A DNA stretch of 64,000 nucleotides from a bacterium (GTDB lineage: Bacteria > Electryoneota > RPQS01), in the NCBI GenBank assembly GCA_023382385.1, contig JAHDVH010000002.1, positions 262,219 through 326,218 of the forward strand, read 5' to 3'. The notes under the pieces were generated by a model that was not told where the DNA came from, ran no database searches, and saw nothing but the letters and a program-made list of their open reading frames with translations. Positions within the stretch are counted from its first letter, which is position 1, and the number at the start of each line of letters is the position of its first letter. Shown in pieces: positions 6,604 to 15,275 of this stretch. Both the position numbers and the translations under genes were made by a program.

Positions 6604-8892
6604 ATGAATCGTTTCTGGATGATTTTTTCGGCCCTTATCGTGGCCGCGACAATGGCTTTCGCACAAGTTCCCGGCTCAGTCGTCATCACCGAAGTCATGT
6701 ACGACGACACCGCCTCGACGGACCTCGAATGGGTGGAACTTCACAACACCACAGGCACCGCGATAGATTTGAGTGACTGGGTGCTTGTGGATGACAGCGT
6801 CTATCCTGCCGACGGCGGCGAAGGCGCGATTCAGATTCCCGCCGGCACGTCCATCGCTGCGGGTGCGTATCTTGTGATTTCGCGAGACTTCACGGAGATT
6901 CCCGGCGCTGTGCAGTGTACGCAGATAACTGCCAGTTGGATTCTGGGAAACAGCGGAGACAATCTCGCATTGTATACCGCAGCCACCGGCGGGACGTTGA
7001 TTGACGGCTCATTGACCGTCTTCTTCCCAGACCTTGCCGGAACAAATCTCGGCAACTCGATTGAAAAGTGCGACCCCAACGCACCGTGGACGAGCGATGT
7101 CGCCGCATGGCATGAATCGACGAATCAATATGCGACGACCGGCCGCTATCGTCACTGCACACCGGGATTTGCCAATAGCCCCTGTGCCGACTTGATTCCG
7201 CCCACCATCAGCTACTGCCTGGCTTTGTCCAACACGGCAGTGGACGTGCTCTTCAGCGAAAATGTCGAACAGTCGTCCGCGGAAAATGTGGACAACTACA
7301 GCTTGAATCCCGGCGGGTATACGCCATCGCTTGCCCAGCGCGACCCCGTCAACTTTGCGCTGGTGCATCTGACTTTCGACCTGCTGCCGAATAACAGCTA
7401 CACCCTGTTTGCCAACGATGTGCTCGACCTGTTTGGCAATCCGGCCATCGATGTCACCTGTGAGTTCACAGTCAACGTGACCGTCGCTCCCGGCGATGTC
7501 GTCATCACCGAAATCATGTACGACGACACGGAAACGACTGATGCGGAGTGGGTCGAAATCCACAACACCACGAATAACCCGATAGACATTTCCGGTTGGG
7601 TGCTGACGGACGATGACGTCTATCCGGGCAATGGCGGCGAGGGAGTGATAGAAGTTCCCGCCGGCACCATTCTCGCGGCCAACGGCTTCGCAATTCTTTG
7701 CCGTGTGGACCTTCCCGAGATTAATGACGAGGTCATCTGCACACCGCTTATCGGTTCGTGGACGCTCGGCAACAACGGTGACAATCTGGCGCTCTTCACT
7801 GCGGCTTCCGGCGGCATGCTGGTAGACGGTTCGCTGTCGGTGAATTACCCCGACCTTGCCTTTTCCAATGCGGGCAATTCGATTGAGAAGTGCGACTATA
7901 CGTCCGGCTACTCGGGCGACCCCGCGGATTGGACTGAAACGAAAGTCCTGTTCGCTTCCAGCGGCCGTTATCGCCATATCACGCCCCATACTCAGGGCTT
8001 CTGTTGTCCGGATCCTGCCTTCGGCACAATCGAGTTAATCGTCGCCGGCCCTCCGACGTGGGCCTATCGGCTGGTGCATGTCGCCGGCTGCATTGACAAG
8101 GTCATCTTCACGAATTTCTGCACGGGCACAACTGGTTCGGTGGACGGCGAAGTGCTGAATGCCGGCTGGAGCGTGCTCCCCGACGGCGATGGCAATGACG
8201 GCGATTCGATTATCTTCGTCGCGGCGACACCGCTCAACGCCGGCTCGCTCGACGGCTTCCAGTTGAATCACCCGTGGTGTTCAGACTTCGTGAATTGGAC
8301 AGCGGGAGGAAACTCCGGAACAGTGGACGGTCCCTTGCCCGTCGAGCTGAACGGCTTCAGTGCTGTGGCCGGAAACGGCGAAGTTCTGTTGAATTGGAGC
8401 ACCGCTTCTGAATCCGGTCTCGACAAGTTCGAGTTACGTCGTGACGGACTATTGATTGCGCAAGTGGATGCTCGGAACAACGCGTCCGGCGCCAGCTACA
8501 ATTACACGGACGGCGGGCTGGTCAACGGGCAAATGTATTCCTACGAGCTGTCCGTCTTGTCGCTGAACGGCGATCGCGACGTGCTGGCCGTTTTGTCGGC
8601 CACACCGAACGCGAACAACTCAGTCGTCACCGAGTTCGCGCTCTATCAGAACTATCCGAATCCGTTCAATCCATCCACCTCGATTCGTTTTGATTTGGCT
8701 GAAGCATCCGACGTGACCTTGTCGGTCTATAATATCAGTGGTCAATTGGTCGCCGAGTTGGTGAACGGCCAATTGAACGCCGGCGCGCATTCGGTAAACT
8801 TCGACGGTGCGAACCTTTCGAGCGGCGTCTATCTCTATCGCCTGACCGCAGGTTCCTTCGCCGCACAGAGCAAGATGGTCTTGCTGAAGTAA
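6604..8892 (+). CDS. Secreted protein with two lamin-tail domains and a type IX-style sorting tail
   Basis: A 762-residue secreted protein. A signal peptide (MNRFWMIFSALIVAATMAFA) is followed by a lamin-tail (LTD) domain at about residues 23-175 (VVITEVMYDD...EWVELHNTTG), then an SbsA-Ig-like segment with VDVLFSENVEQ. A second LTD copy starts near residue 297 (VVITEIMYDD...EWVEIHNTTN). A Fn3-like module (VLLNWSTASESGLDKF) precedes the C-terminal sorting domain from residue 680: YPNPFNPSTS, VYNISGQLV, GVYLYRL and MVLLK. LTD domains in bacterial surface proteins often bind or accompany nucleases or adhesins, but no catalytic domain is visible. It is probably exported to the outer surface. Monocistronic, between its own promoter and a strong terminator. 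Confidence 0.88.
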   Translation: MNRFWMIFSALIVAATMAFAQVPGSVVITEVMYDDTASTDLEWVELHNTTGTAIDLSDWVLVDDSVYPADGGEGAIQIPAGTSIAAGAYLVISRDFTEIPGAVQCTQITASWILGNSGDNLALYTAATGGTLIDGSLTVFFPDLAGTNLGNSIEKCDPNAPWTSDVAAWHESTNQYATTGRYRHCTPGFANSPCADLIPPTISYCLALSNTAVDVLFSENVEQSSAENVDNYSLNPGGYTPSLAQRDPVNFALVHLTFDLLPNNSYTLFANDVLDLFGNPAIDVTCEFTVNVTVAPGDVVITEIMYDDTETTDAEWVEIHNTTNNPIDISGWVLTDDDVYPGNGGEGVIEVPAGTILAANGFAILCRVDLPEINDEVICTPLIGSWTLGNNGDNLALFTAASGGMLVDGSLSVNYPDLAFSNAGNSIEKCDYTSGYSGDPADWTETKVLFASSGRYRHITPHTQGFCCPDPAFGTIELIVAGPPTWAYRLVHVAGCIDKVIFTNFCTGTTGSVDGEVLNAGWSVLPDGDGNDGDSIIFVAATPLNAGSLDGFQLNHPWCSDFVNWTAGGNSGTVDGPLPVELNGFSAVAGNGEVLLNWSTASESGLDKFELRRDGLLIAQVDARNNASGASYNYTDGGLVNGQMYSYELSVLSLNGDRDVLAVLSATPNANNSVVTEFALYQNYPNPFNPSTSIRFDLAEASDVTLSVYNISGQLVAELVNGQLNAGAHSVNFDGANLSSGVYLYRLTAGSFAAQSKMVLLK
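6670..7960 (+). repeat. Intragenic duplication of the lamin-tail domain
   Basis: The DNA around 6676-7160 recurs at about 7496-7980. The opening 'gtcgtcatcaccgaa' and 'atgtacgacgacac' stretches are nearly identical, and the proteins share YDDT..T..EWVE.HNTT, then VYP..GGEG and GNSIEKCD. This points to domain duplication inside one gene. Confidence 0.75.
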
Positions 8893-8946
8893 ACTTGAAC
8901 CTCGTATCCTGACGCCGCTCGCGGCGGCAGGAGTGCATTGAACAAG

Positions 8947-8979
8947 ACCGCCCCGCACGACATCGTGCGGGGCGGTTTT
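8947..8979. terminator. Strong, probably bidirectional terminator between convergent genes
   Basis: Perfect 14-bp stem ACCGCCCCGCACGA/TCGTGCGGGGCGGT (8947-8960 with 8963-8976) followed by TTTTC on the plus strand. On the minus strand it ends in CTTGTTC. It separates the plus gene ending at 8892 from the minus gene ending at 9001. Confidence 0.8.
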
Positions 8980-9000
8980 CACATGGCCTAAGGTCGGGCT

Positions 9001-11286
9001 TTACGGCACGGCAGTTACGGAGGGCGACGTCGTCACAATCGTATCGCAATCTTGGCAGCACACGATATCGAAATTCACCCTGTATTCCTTGTCGCAATCC
9101 GCGCTTGGACATTCGTCGGTCGCTACCACGCGGAAGTAGTAATCTCCCTTCAGGCGCACGGCCATGGATCTCCCGTTCCTGAGCGTTGTATCCTTCTTGT
9201 GCTGCGACACCGGCTCGGCCTGCTTACCGTTCTTATCCGATGTCCACGCGGGCGTCTTGCCGTAGGCTTTGCCGTCGTCATTGGTCCCCTGCTTCTGCGG
9301 CTTCGGGGTATTGCTTGAGTTCAGAACCGCCGTCGTTGCCCCCTCATACGAATGCTGGTTCTTGAAATCTTTTGTCTTGGTGCGTGCGTCGCCTTCAGCG
9401 GCGGTAAACACCGGCCCGTCCGGGCCTGGTGCGCAGGTCCCGTCCCAGTGCGACTCCGTGTATTTCGAATGCACCGCCCAGCTTGTGTTGAAGACTCCCG
9501 GATTCCACTCCCACAGAATGTTGAAATAGAACCTGCAGCCCGCGCGGCACGTCTTGCTTCCGGGATTTTGCCCGGACGCCTTACAACTGACAAAACAGGA
9601 ATCAAACCCCGTGTTCGCGTTGAAATATGCAACCTCGATATCCTTGCAGCACGGCGAAGCAGGACTCTCGCTCCCTATGACCTGAAAATTCCCCGGAGCA
9701 TTGTCATCCACCTTCACACCGTATGTCGCGTCACTCTCCAGCGGCCACGGCTGCTCTTCGTTAAGTATCTTGCTTGCGAACAGCGGAATCGGCTTGACGA
9801 TATGCAACTGTGGCTCTCCAAGTTTGGATTCAAACTGCATGGCCGGGCCATAGCGCTCATCCACCGTCGAGAGCGGCCACCAGATATCCACCAGCGGCAC
9901 AGGCGTGCTGATATTTGTGGCCAGCAGCGTAAACGTGCGCATCGCAGGGTCATACGATGCGCTGAACTCGGCATACGGGCGCGACAGCACGTTCACCATC
10001 TTAATAACTGAGTACACCACACCTTGAATATCCGTCACGTTCGCCTGTATCATTCGCGGACCGACTCCGTATTGGTCGAAATCCACGATGATGTCCACGC
10101 CCTCGCGGCCCGGCAGTTCATCCGGCCCCAGCGACAGCAAATCCACCCAGAATCCCATCGAGTCAATCTGAATTTGCACGCTTGACCATTCGTCCCAATT
10201 CGCCGCGTCGCGCAGCATCACCGTATTCACGCCGTACAGCGGCGCATTGTCCGGCGGCCAGAAGAAGAACGGTGCGATGCCGAAGTGCGTCCCGTTCGTG
10301 CGGGCATAGACCGTAAACAGCTTCTTTGAATCCACGGCGGGCAACTCGATGGAGTTGTCATAGCTCTCCGCGTAAAGCTGATCAATACTGTCCGGATGAT
10401 TTCCTGCAAAGATGAAATAGCCGTCGAACGGCAGCGGAACCTGATTGACATCGGTCACCTGCGGATTCCAGCGCAACTCCACCGGACCACCGTGTGACGT
10501 TGCGTTGATCGTCAACTCTTCAATCGCCGCTTCGTGAATCTCGCTTTGTGTCGCCACAGGCATCGGTGGACCTTCAAACACATTACCCATGCAATCTCTG
10601 GTCAGCAGCCGTACTTCATAGAAACTGCTCGGCTCGAGTTCGCCGACCGCTCCCACCTGATTGGCTCGGCCACTGACTCCGCGGCGTACTGAAAGCAGGT
10701 TGAAAACCGGCACCTCACTGTGGCCCCCGTCGGGGTCTCCGTAGAACGTGTCGCCCTCCGGCATCTTCCTGACCTGAATTGCATACTCGACGCTTTCCGG
10801 ATTCTCATCCCATGGAATCGAGTAATAGAACATGTAAGGCGAACCGCTCGAATGAATCTGCGGAGCGCCCGGCGGCAAAGCCGCCTGACAGGCTTCGCCC
10901 CTGACTTTGATGCTGTCGCGCGGGCTGTTCTCGTCCGAGGAGAATATCTCGATAGTGCCGAAGTAGTCGCGGTCATGAAACGGGAAGAAATCAATCAGCA
11001 GCGACGTCACACCTCCCGGCGGCAACGGACTGGGATTCCACGAAACGATCCACGCCGGACTCGTGCTCGTCACGTTGAAGATGCACAGGTTGTCCGGCCC
11101 CGTATTCATAATCTCCACGGTTTGCTGCACCGGAACACCGACTCCTGTCGCCGCCCACTCGAGCGATGTTGCCGAAATCGTAATCTGGCCGCCGCACTGT
11201 GCCTGCACCCCCGCCGAGCCGCAAAACAATACAAGGACCGCCCACACGAATAGCCGCATAGTCAATTTCGTTGTTACTCTTCTCAT
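9001..11286 (-). CDS. Large secreted protein with a HYDIN/ASPM-like Ig domain, function unknown
   Basis: A 761-residue secreted protein. The start is placed at ATG 11286 (MRRVTTKLTMRLFVWAVLVL..., signal peptide ending near GVQA); the frame is open to 11349 but that adds no membrane or signal sequence. Residues about 30-130 resemble the ASPM/SPD-2/HYDIN 'choice-of-anchor' fold (ISATSLEWAATGVG, VEIMNTGPDNLCIF, SWNPSPLPPGG). Fibronectin-like segments follow (ELRWNPQVTD). The C-terminal third is Cys-rich (SPCCKDIEVAY, CFVSCKASGQ, CRAGCRFYF, IVCCQDCD). No YPNPFN sorting tail is present, unlike its neighbours, so it may be periplasmic or use another export route. It has its own promoter at 11359-11387. 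Confidence 0.8.
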   Translation of the reverse strand: MRRVTTKLTMRLFVWAVLVLFCGSAGVQAQCGGQITISATSLEWAATGVGVPVQQTVEIMNTGPDNLCIFNVTSTSPAWIVSWNPSPLPPGGVTSLLIDFFPFHDRDYFGTIEIFSSDENSPRDSIKVRGEACQAALPPGAPQIHSSGSPYMFYYSIPWDENPESVEYAIQVRKMPEGDTFYGDPDGGHSEVPVFNLLSVRRGVSGRANQVGAVGELEPSSFYEVRLLTRDCMGNVFEGPPMPVATQSEIHEAAIEELTINATSHGGPVELRWNPQVTDVNQVPLPFDGYFIFAGNHPDSIDQLYAESYDNSIELPAVDSKKLFTVYARTNGTHFGIAPFFFWPPDNAPLYGVNTVMLRDAANWDEWSSVQIQIDSMGFWVDLLSLGPDELPGREGVDIIVDFDQYGVGPRMIQANVTDIQGVVYSVIKMVNVLSRPYAEFSASYDPAMRTFTLLATNISTPVPLVDIWWPLSTVDERYGPAMQFESKLGEPQLHIVKPIPLFASKILNEEQPWPLESDATYGVKVDDNAPGNFQVIGSESPASPCCKDIEVAYFNANTGFDSCFVSCKASGQNPGSKTCRAGCRFYFNILWEWNPGVFNTSWAVHSKYTESHWDGTCAPGPDGPVFTAAEGDARTKTKDFKNQHSYEGATTAVLNSSNTPKPQKQGTNDDGKAYGKTPAWTSDKNGKQAEPVSQHKKDTTLRNGRSMAVRLKGDYYFRVVATDECPSADCDKEYRVNFDIVCCQDCDTIVTTSPSVTAVP

Positions 11287-11358
11287 GATTGAACCTGCTT
11301 TCTGCGCACAGTCGCGCGTGAACTCTTCCGCCGTTCCAGCGTTCCCCACCTTCCCTTA

Positions 11359-11387
11359 ATTATCGGCTCTGCTGGACGATTTGTCAA
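11359..11387 (-). promoter_or_regulatory. Sigma70-type promoter for the HYDIN-like protein gene
   Basis: Minus strand: -35 TTGACA (11382-11387), 17-base spacer, -10 GATAAT (11359-11364). This is the closest match to the bacterial consensus in the window and leaves a leader of about 65 bases. Confidence 0.75.
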
Positions 11388-11674
11388 GATACCCGATAAA
11401 AAAATCTAACTTTCTAAGCAGGTCATCGGTCTACTGAACTTACGTTAGCCTCTCATTCTTTTACACTTTGCTTTTTATTATCTTAGTCAATTTCCACCTC
11501 ACATATTTGGGGTCAATAATACTCAACATCCGTTATACACTCGAAAAATCAAGTATTTAATACTATACTTTTCAGCTTGACTTTTCGTAAAAAGTTGTGT
11601 ATATTAACCGTGTTCGTTTCAACACCTCCTCTCGCATTCTCCCGTTCACCTGCACCCCCATCGCATAAGCCGCA
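11388..11674. other. AT-rich gene-free region with palindromes
   Basis: About 290 bases between the HYDIN-like gene promoter and the terminator of the 11731 lipoprotein gene. No convincing ORF is seen on either strand. It holds the palindrome AGTATTTAATACT (11552-11564) and, just downstream, a good plus-strand promoter (11577-11605) with no gene in front of it. Confidence 0.5.
11577..11605 (+). promoter_or_regulatory. Orphan plus-strand promoter with an internal palindrome
   Basis: -35 TTGACT (11577-11582), 17-base spacer, -10 TATATT (11600-11605). The spacer holds the palindrome ACTTTT-CGTA-AAAAGT (11580-11595). GACTTTTCGTAAA is shared with the promoter at 49974-50002. Transcription would run antisense toward the end of the minus-strand lipoprotein gene; no coding gene follows. 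Confidence 0.55.
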
Positions 11675-11703
11675 AAAGAAAAGGCGACCCTCTTCAGGCC
11701 GCC
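11675..11703 (-). terminator. Intrinsic terminator of the 12288-11731 gene
   Basis: Minus strand: stem GGCGGCC/GGTCGCC with one G-T pair (11697-11703 with 11683-11689), then TTTTCTTTT. Confidence 0.65.
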
Positions 11704-11730
11704 TCATCCGGACTTCAGAATTTCCGCGAG

Positions 11731-12288
11731 CTACTTCTTCGTCTTCTTCCACGCATTGTAGTGCTCAACTAAGTTGCGCGCGCCTTCCACATTGGAGCTG
11801 ACTTCAGTCTTATAGCTGATCTCCTTGGCTCCCGCGGCCCACTCGACCACTTCAGCGTCTCCCATCGCAACTCCGTTGCCGTTATGCTCAAGCAGCGTCT
11901 CGTCCACCGCGCCCGGCAGCAGAAGAATTGGCGCACATTCACAATTGGCCGTGCGGTAGAGCTTCGCCGCACCCATGTCTGCGAACGTGAAGTCTACCCT
12001 GCCGCAGAGCACGCCGTCCTGCTCGAACAACTCCTTGCCTGTGATGTTCCAGTTCGCATTCTCGCCTTCGAGCGTCATCCCTTCGAGGTAGTCGGTCACC
12101 AGCGTGCCGAAATCCTTGAAAGAAACGTCGCGCTCGTCTTCGTCAGTCGAGTGGATGTTGTAATAAAAAACGGAGCCTGTGCCCGTTCCGTCGGGATTGA
12201 GCTTGAAAGTGTAGGTCTTTTGCTGCACCTGCAGACAGCCGACGGACAGCGCGGAGATTAGTAGTATTAAGGGGAGAAGTTTCTTCAT
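11731..12288 (-). CDS. Putative lipoprotein, function unknown
   Basis: A 185-residue protein with a type II signal peptide (MKKLLPLILLISALSVGC, lipidated Cys18). The mature part begins LQVQQKTYTFKLNPDGTGTGSVFYYNI, a beta-rich pattern seen in small envelope lipoproteins of this kind, and ends in a short Lys-rich tail (AWKKTKK). CGRVDFTF and CECAPILLL give three further cysteines. No family recognised. It lies 34 bases downstream of the second half of the split dehydrogenase and is followed by its own terminator, so it is probably the last gene of the minus-strand operon. Confidence 0.75.
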   Translation of the reverse strand: MKKLLPLILLISALSVGCLQVQQKTYTFKLNPDGTGTGSVFYYNIHSTDEDERDVSFKDFGTLVTDYLEGMTLEGENANWNITGKELFEQDGVLCGRVDFTFADMGAAKLYRTANCECAPILLLPGAVDETLLEHNGNGVAMGDAEVVEWAAGAKEISYKTEVSSNVEGARNLVEHYNAWKKTKK

Positions 12289-12322
12289 GGGACCTCGTGG
12301 GTGTGAGTATTTTCAAAACAAC

Positions 12323-13084
12323 TTATTGTCGTGCGGATCTGCGCAGTAGCGGTGTCGCGCGATAGCGTTCCTCGTGAAACCAGTTGAACAGCGCGTCCAT
12401 CACGGCTTCAACCCGCGCCAACCCAATCCGTTGACCCCACGCAATCGGCCCGTGCGGATAGTTGACTCCAAGTTTCATCGCTGTATCCAAATCTGCGGCG
12501 GGCGCCACGCCCTCCTGCAGTGCGTTGTAGGCTTCGTTGACCAGACACGCAACCGTGCGCACGAGCACTCCGGCCGGCGCATCGCCCACACGTGCGATTT
12601 TCAATCCGACCGATTCACACAGCGACTCGATCGTCGCCAGCACATTCGGCGTCGTCGCGGGAAGACTCATCAGTTCGGCAAACGTCGCGTGTTCAAACGG
12701 CGGAAGTAGCGACATCCCCACAAAGCGTTCGGGAGCAATCGAGTCGTCCAGCAAGTCACAGAGCGCGCTCGTCAGCGTCAGCGTGACAATCGGCGTCTCG
12801 CCCGGCAGCACATCTTCAAGATAGTGCAGCGCCTCAAACTTCGACGTGACATCTGTCGTGTAGCACTCCACCGCCACGTCAAAATCCCCCGCGTCGGCAT
12901 GCTCTTCCTCTTCGAGTATCCGAATTTTGGTGCGGCTCTTCCCTGCTTCAATCTCGTCCGGAGCAATGAGCAGCGTTGGCGAATGTCCGGCTTGTCGCGC
13001 ACGTTCCGCCAAAGGCAGCACGTCATCCAGCGGCCCCACAAACAGAATCCGCTCGATAGGATAGAGTTCAAGAGCCTCGCTCAT
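12323..13084 (-). CDS. 3-hydroxyacyl-CoA dehydrogenase-like protein (C-terminal half of a PaaH-type enzyme)
   Basis: A 253-residue protein. The C-terminal third is a 3HCDH helical domain: ACLVNEAYNALQEGV, then KLGVNYPHGPIAWGQRIGL. The latter matches the second, 'LNYPxGPLAWG' domain of PaaH-type dehydrogenases. The N-terminal part is a degenerate Rossmann-like segment with no GxGxxG (ILFVGPLDDVLPLAERARQAG), so it cannot bind NAD in the usual way. Its ATG overlaps the stop of the complete 3-hydroxybutyryl-CoA dehydrogenase upstream (ATGA, 13081-13084). The pair looks like a PaaH fusion protein split into two translationally coupled chains, likely forming one complex. Confidence 0.8.
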   Translation of the reverse strand: MSEALELYPIERILFVGPLDDVLPLAERARQAGHSPTLLIAPDEIEAGKSRTKIRILEEEEHADAGDFDVAVECYTTDVTSKFEALHYLEDVLPGETPIVTLTLTSALCDLLDDSIAPERFVGMSLLPPFEHATFAELMSLPATTPNVLATIESLCESVGLKIARVGDAPAGVLVRTVACLVNEAYNALQEGVAPAADLDTAMKLGVNYPHGPIAWGQRIGLARVEAVMDALFNWFHEERYRATPLLRRSARQ

Positions 13085-13953
13085 CCCTTGTCCCCGACGG
13101 AATAGTCGTAAAATCCCCGCCCCGACTTCTGCCCGAGATAGCCCGCATCCACCATCTGCTTTTGGATCGGATGAGGACGATAACGCGAATCACGGAAGTA
13201 AGCTTCCCAGACCGTGCTCGTCGCCGCGAAGTTGATATCAATCCCGATCAAATCCATCAACTGGAACGGCCCCATCTTGAACCCGCCACCCTCCCGCATA
13301 ATCCGGTCAATCGTCAGATGGTCGGCCAATCCTTCCCCCAGCGCGCGCAGCGCTTCACCGTAAAACGGCCGCGCCACGCGATTGACGATAAAACCCGGCG
13401 TGTCTTTCGTCACGACGGGCGTCTTCTCCAGTTCAATGGCATAGGCCGCGACACGCTCAACCACACTGCGGTCACTCTGATGGGCCGCCACCACTTCGAC
13501 CAGTTTCATTCGCGTCGCCGGATTGAAAAAGTGCATCCCGCACACGCGATGCGGAAACTTGGTTTTCGCCGCGATCTGCGTGACGGACAGCGAACTCGTG
13601 TTCGTCGCCAGCACACACTCCCCGCTGATGTGGTCGTCGAGTTGCGAAAACAGCTCAACCTTCAGGTCGAGCGATTCCGAAACCGCTTCGATTACCAGAT
13701 CCGGATCCTTGCATTCTTCCAGCAAATTGACAGTGTGAATCCGCTCAAGTGCGGCCTTCGCCGCCTCTTTCGAAAGTTTGCCCAGCTCGACCCCTTTGCT
13801 GAGGTCTTTCTCAATACGCTGCGGCGCACGCTTCAGGGCGTCGGGAAAAGCATCAAACAGATAGACCGTGCTTCCGGCCTGCGCGCAGAGCTGGGCAATA
13901 CCGGTGCCCATCGTGCCCGCGCCGAGCACGGCTACAGTTGAGAAGGTTGGCAT
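13081..13953 (-). CDS. 3-hydroxybutyryl-CoA dehydrogenase
   Basis: A 290-residue NAD-dependent L-3-hydroxyacyl-CoA dehydrogenase of normal length. The Rossmann motif GAGTMGTGIAQ is at residues 10-20. Catalytic-region motifs are ATNTSSLSVT, GMHFFNPATRMKLVEVV (catalytic His) and KDTPGFIVNRV, with the C-terminal 3HCDH domain FKMGPFQLMDLIGID and GRGFYDY. It oxidises 3-hydroxyacyl-CoA to 3-oxoacyl-CoA in butyrate, beta-oxidation or phenylacetate pathways. No thiolase or enoyl-CoA hydratase is nearby, so the pathway is open. It is coupled to the PaaH-like second domain gene. Confidence 0.9.
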   Translation of the reverse strand: MPTFSTVAVLGAGTMGTGIAQLCAQAGSTVYLFDAFPDALKRAPQRIEKDLSKGVELGKLSKEAAKAALERIHTVNLLEECKDPDLVIEAVSESLDLKVELFSQLDDHISGECVLATNTSSLSVTQIAAKTKFPHRVCGMHFFNPATRMKLVEVVAAHQSDRSVVERVAAYAIELEKTPVVTKDTPGFIVNRVARPFYGEALRALGEGLADHLTIDRIMREGGGFKMGPFQLMDLIGIDINFAATSTVWEAYFRDSRYRPHPIQKQMVDAGYLGQKSGRGFYDYSVGDKG

Positions 13954-13969
13954 TTAGAAGGGATTTAGA

Positions 13970-14000
13970 AGAAAGATAGGACAGAGAGTCAATCTCTGTC
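13970..14000 (-). terminator. Possible weak terminator or mRNA hairpin
   Basis: Perfect 8-bp stem GACAGAGA/TCTCTGTC (13980-13987 with 13993-14000), 5-base loop, followed on the minus strand by CTATCTTTCTTC. The tail is only moderately T-rich, so read-through into the dehydrogenase gene is likely. Confidence 0.4.
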
Positions 14001-14014
14001 TGAAAGTACCTGTG

Positions 14015-14557
14015 TTACTCGCGCGCGCCGTGTGCCTTCAAGAACTCGACAAACTCCGTGTTCTTCTTCCATTGCGCGACACGCAGCGGCGTCCACTTGT
14101 TCTCGTTCACGTCGTTCACGTCCGCCCCTGCGGCAATCAGTGCCGCAGCCGAAGAGAAGTTCCCCTTCAACGCGGACAGATAGAGCGGGGCCATCATGTT
14201 GTTATCTTTTGCATAGACGATTGCTCCGCGATCGACCAGCAGTCGCACCGTGACGCTGTCTCCGCCCATCGCCGCGTTATGCAGAGGTGTGAACCCGTCG
14301 TCATTCACAGAACTGACGTCGCTCCCCTGATCGAGCAGATACCTTACCACCGCGTTATGCCCGTGCATCGCCGCCAGATGCAGCGGAGTGTAGCCGAAAT
14401 CCCCGCCGTCGTTGACGTGCGAGCCATTGGCAAGAAACCACTTCACCGCCTCGAGGTCGCCCTCTTCGGCGGCGCGGAAAATGTTCTGATGATGCGGCAT
14501 CTGCGCAAACGCCGCCAGTGCGAAGCAAACCAAGCAGAGTGATGTCAATCGTTTCAT
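14015..14557 (-). CDS. Secreted ankyrin-repeat protein
   Basis: A 180-residue protein with a signal peptide (MKRLTSLCLVCFALAAFA) and about four to five ankyrin repeats filling the rest: NIFRAAEEGDLEAVKWFLANG, GYTPLHLAAMHGHNAVVRYLL, GFTPLHNAAMGGDSVTVRLL, a degenerate MAPLYLSALKGNF and a closing WTPLRVAQWKKN repeat. Each repeat keeps the TPLH and A..G patterns. Ankyrin proteins bind other proteins; a periplasmic partner is likely but not identifiable. It sits 22 bases downstream of the AlkD gene in the minus-strand run. Confidence 0.88.
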   Translation of the reverse strand: MKRLTSLCLVCFALAAFAQMPHHQNIFRAAEEGDLEAVKWFLANGSHVNDGGDFGYTPLHLAAMHGHNAVVRYLLDQGSDVSSVNDDGFTPLHNAAMGGDSVTVRLLVDRGAIVYAKDNNMMAPLYLSALKGNFSSAAALIAAGADVNDVNENKWTPLRVAQWKKNTEFVEFLKAHGARE

Positions 14558-14579
14558 TCGTGTGCCTGTTTTATCAATT

Positions 14580-15275
14580 TTAGTCTTTTGTCTTAATGGT
14601 CTTGCGCCCCGTCGTCAGCTTGGTGCGAACTTCACGCACCACAGCAGGCCTCAAGAGATGTTCATAGTCCTGCAAAAACTCTTCCACTTGTGATTTATGC
14701 GTGGAAATCGCCGAGCGCAGCCCCCACGACACGGCTTTGTAGATCATCGGCTCCCGCTCCTCGGCAAGAACTTCCAGCCGCTCAAACAACTCGTCCGCAA
14801 ACAGACCGTCCCGAATCGGGCGCACCAGCACCACCAGCGACGCGCGCCGTTTCCACAGCGACCGCGAGCGTGTCCAGCTTTCCGTCTTGGTCACAAGCTC
14901 CGGCCAGCGCACGAGAAAGAGCGACAGCAAATCACAGCACAAGCAGTCCACCAGCGCCCAGCCTTCGCAATCGTCCAGCCACTTGCTGAAAATCGTCCAG
15001 TGGCTCTTCTGAAAGTCCTTGCGCTTGCGCACGGCAATATCAACCGCAAGGCCTTTGGCTTCAAACACGTCCTGCGCACGGAGCGCGCTCAACGCTTCCG
15101 GCCAATTCTCCGGCAGGTCAATCAGCAACGCTCTGCCGATGCGCTCAACGTCCTTCTGATAGACTCCGAGCAGTTCATACTTGTCCGTGCCGAGATAGCC
15201 CGCGGGCGGCTGATTGCGCAGCTTCACCGCACGCAACTGCTTCAGAGCTTCGCGCGCAAACTGTGCGGAAGTCAC
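14580..15275 (-). CDS. AlkD-family DNA alkylation repair protein
   Basis: A 231-residue all-helical HEAT-like repeat protein of the DNA-7-methylguanine glycosylase (AlkD) family. The pattern YLGTDKYELLGV near the N-terminus, KWLDDCEGWALVDCLC and SRSLWKRRASLVVLV match the family's DNA-facing helices, including the Trp/Asp/Arg-bearing repeat. AlkD removes bulky or charged N7- and N3-alkylated bases. The ATG overlaps the stop of the thioredoxin gene by an ATGA, so it is cotranslated with an unrelated envelope protein. A second alkylation glycosylase gene (Tag) lies at 45805. Confidence 0.8.
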   Translation of the reverse strand: MTSAQFAREALKQLRAVKLRNQPPAGYLGTDKYELLGVYQKDVERIGRALLIDLPENWPEALSALRAQDVFEAKGLAVDIAVRKRKDFQKSHWTIFSKWLDDCEGWALVDCLCCDLLSLFLVRWPELVTKTESWTRSRSLWKRRASLVVLVRPIRDGLFADELFERLEVLAEEREPMIYKAVSWGLRSAISTHKSQVEEFLQDYEHLLRPAVVREVRTKLTTGRKTIKTKD

